Shown: piece after piece, positions 63,910 to 64,000 of the stretch
Layout of the letters: every line of letters begins with the position of its first letter
Position numbering within the stretch: position 1 is the first letter of the stretch
Origin: Alicyclobacillus sacchari
GTDB lineage: Bacteria; Bacillota; Bacilli; Alicyclobacillales; Alicyclobacillaceae
Reading direction: 5' to 3'
Length of the DNA: 64,000 nucleotides
NCBI RefSeq assembly: GCF_004366795.1
Contig: NZ_SORF01000004.1
Span: forward strand, 124,001 to 188,000
Notes under the pieces: model-generated
The model's database searches: none
What the model was told of the DNA's origin: nothing
What the model saw: the letters and a program-made list of their open reading frames with translations, nothing else
Translations under genes and position numbers: made by a program

Positions 63910-64000
63910 GTTGAATCCCCCTTCTCATCTTATCAAGCAGATTCCATTCCTTCGGTATAACGTCAATGACAAAACACCAAGGACCTAACGATAGAATAAC

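Noticed and set aside
1-64000. CRISPR arrays, insertion sequences, integrase or phage genes, rRNA and tRNA genes
   Set aside because: No direct-repeat array, transposase motif or RNA gene signature was seen; gene content is chromosomal housekeeping and sugar use.

Overview
The window (about 57% G+C by eye) looks like chromosome of an aerobic, spore-former-type Bacillota, most likely an Alicyclobacillus relative. The pointers are a hisZGDBHAFI(E) operon in Bacillus order, a ribD-E-BA-H operon under an FMN riboswitch, ykoE-ykoD under a TPP riboswitch, the yojF-bshB2 bacillithiol pair, tagO, ctaB, a kumamolisin-type S53 peptidase and a GH113 mannanase whose two catalytic glutamates have the same spacing as in the Alicyclobacillus enzyme. 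The genus is an inference. I see no rRNA, tRNA, CRISPR array, insertion sequence or prophage.

Layout. 1-1800: thiamine-precursor ECF transporter, cut by the left edge, with its TPP riboswitch and attenuator. 1900-7700: an S9 peptidase downstream of the riboflavin operon. 7800-10200: an EamA permease with a hairpin over its start site, a small unknown protein and an aldo/keto reductase. 10200-16920: eight histidine genes with overlapping ends and a promoter. 17000-23450: LysM protein, ispG, zinc alcohol dehydrogenase, ctaB, tagO, a THUMP RNA methyltransferase. 23669-26389: aconitase. 26460-34700: an alpha-glucan operon on the minus strand (LacI regulator, debranching enzyme, binding protein, two permeases, GH13 alpha-glucosidase). 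34797-44650: Fe-alcohol dehydrogenase, two EamA permeases, a flavoprotein, maf, a methyltransferase, a trans-sulfuration enzyme, DUF423, an amidase. 44803-56089: a five-repeat protein of unknown role, trxB, a CoA-ligase-like protein, thioredoxin, a staygreen homologue, the S53 peptidase, a low-MW phosphatase, bshB2-yojF, a cupin, a GNAT and an MFS exporter. 56086-63909: a beta-mannooligosaccharide locus (LacI regulator, cellobiose/mannobiose 2-epimerase, GH130 phosphorylase, GH113 mannanase, ABC importer).

How the genes work together. The two sugar loci are built alike: a LacI regulator, lipoprotein binding protein, two permeases, intracellular glycosidases, and no transport ATPase in either, so both probably share an ATPase encoded elsewhere. 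The mannan locus supports a complete intracellular route: import, trimming by GH113, epimerisation of mannobiose to mannosyl-glucose, then phosphorolysis to mannose 1-phosphate and glucose. In the alpha-glucan operon an 11-base operator-like sequence, GAAAACGTTTC, occurs four times in 1.84 kb. One copy fills the spacer of the operon promoter, one lies before lacI, and two lie inside the debranching-enzyme gene, where both encode the same peptide. That arrangement is the most unusual signal in the window.

Start codons were moved from the longest reading frame wherever a better ribosome site and family length agreed; several genes use GTG or TTG.
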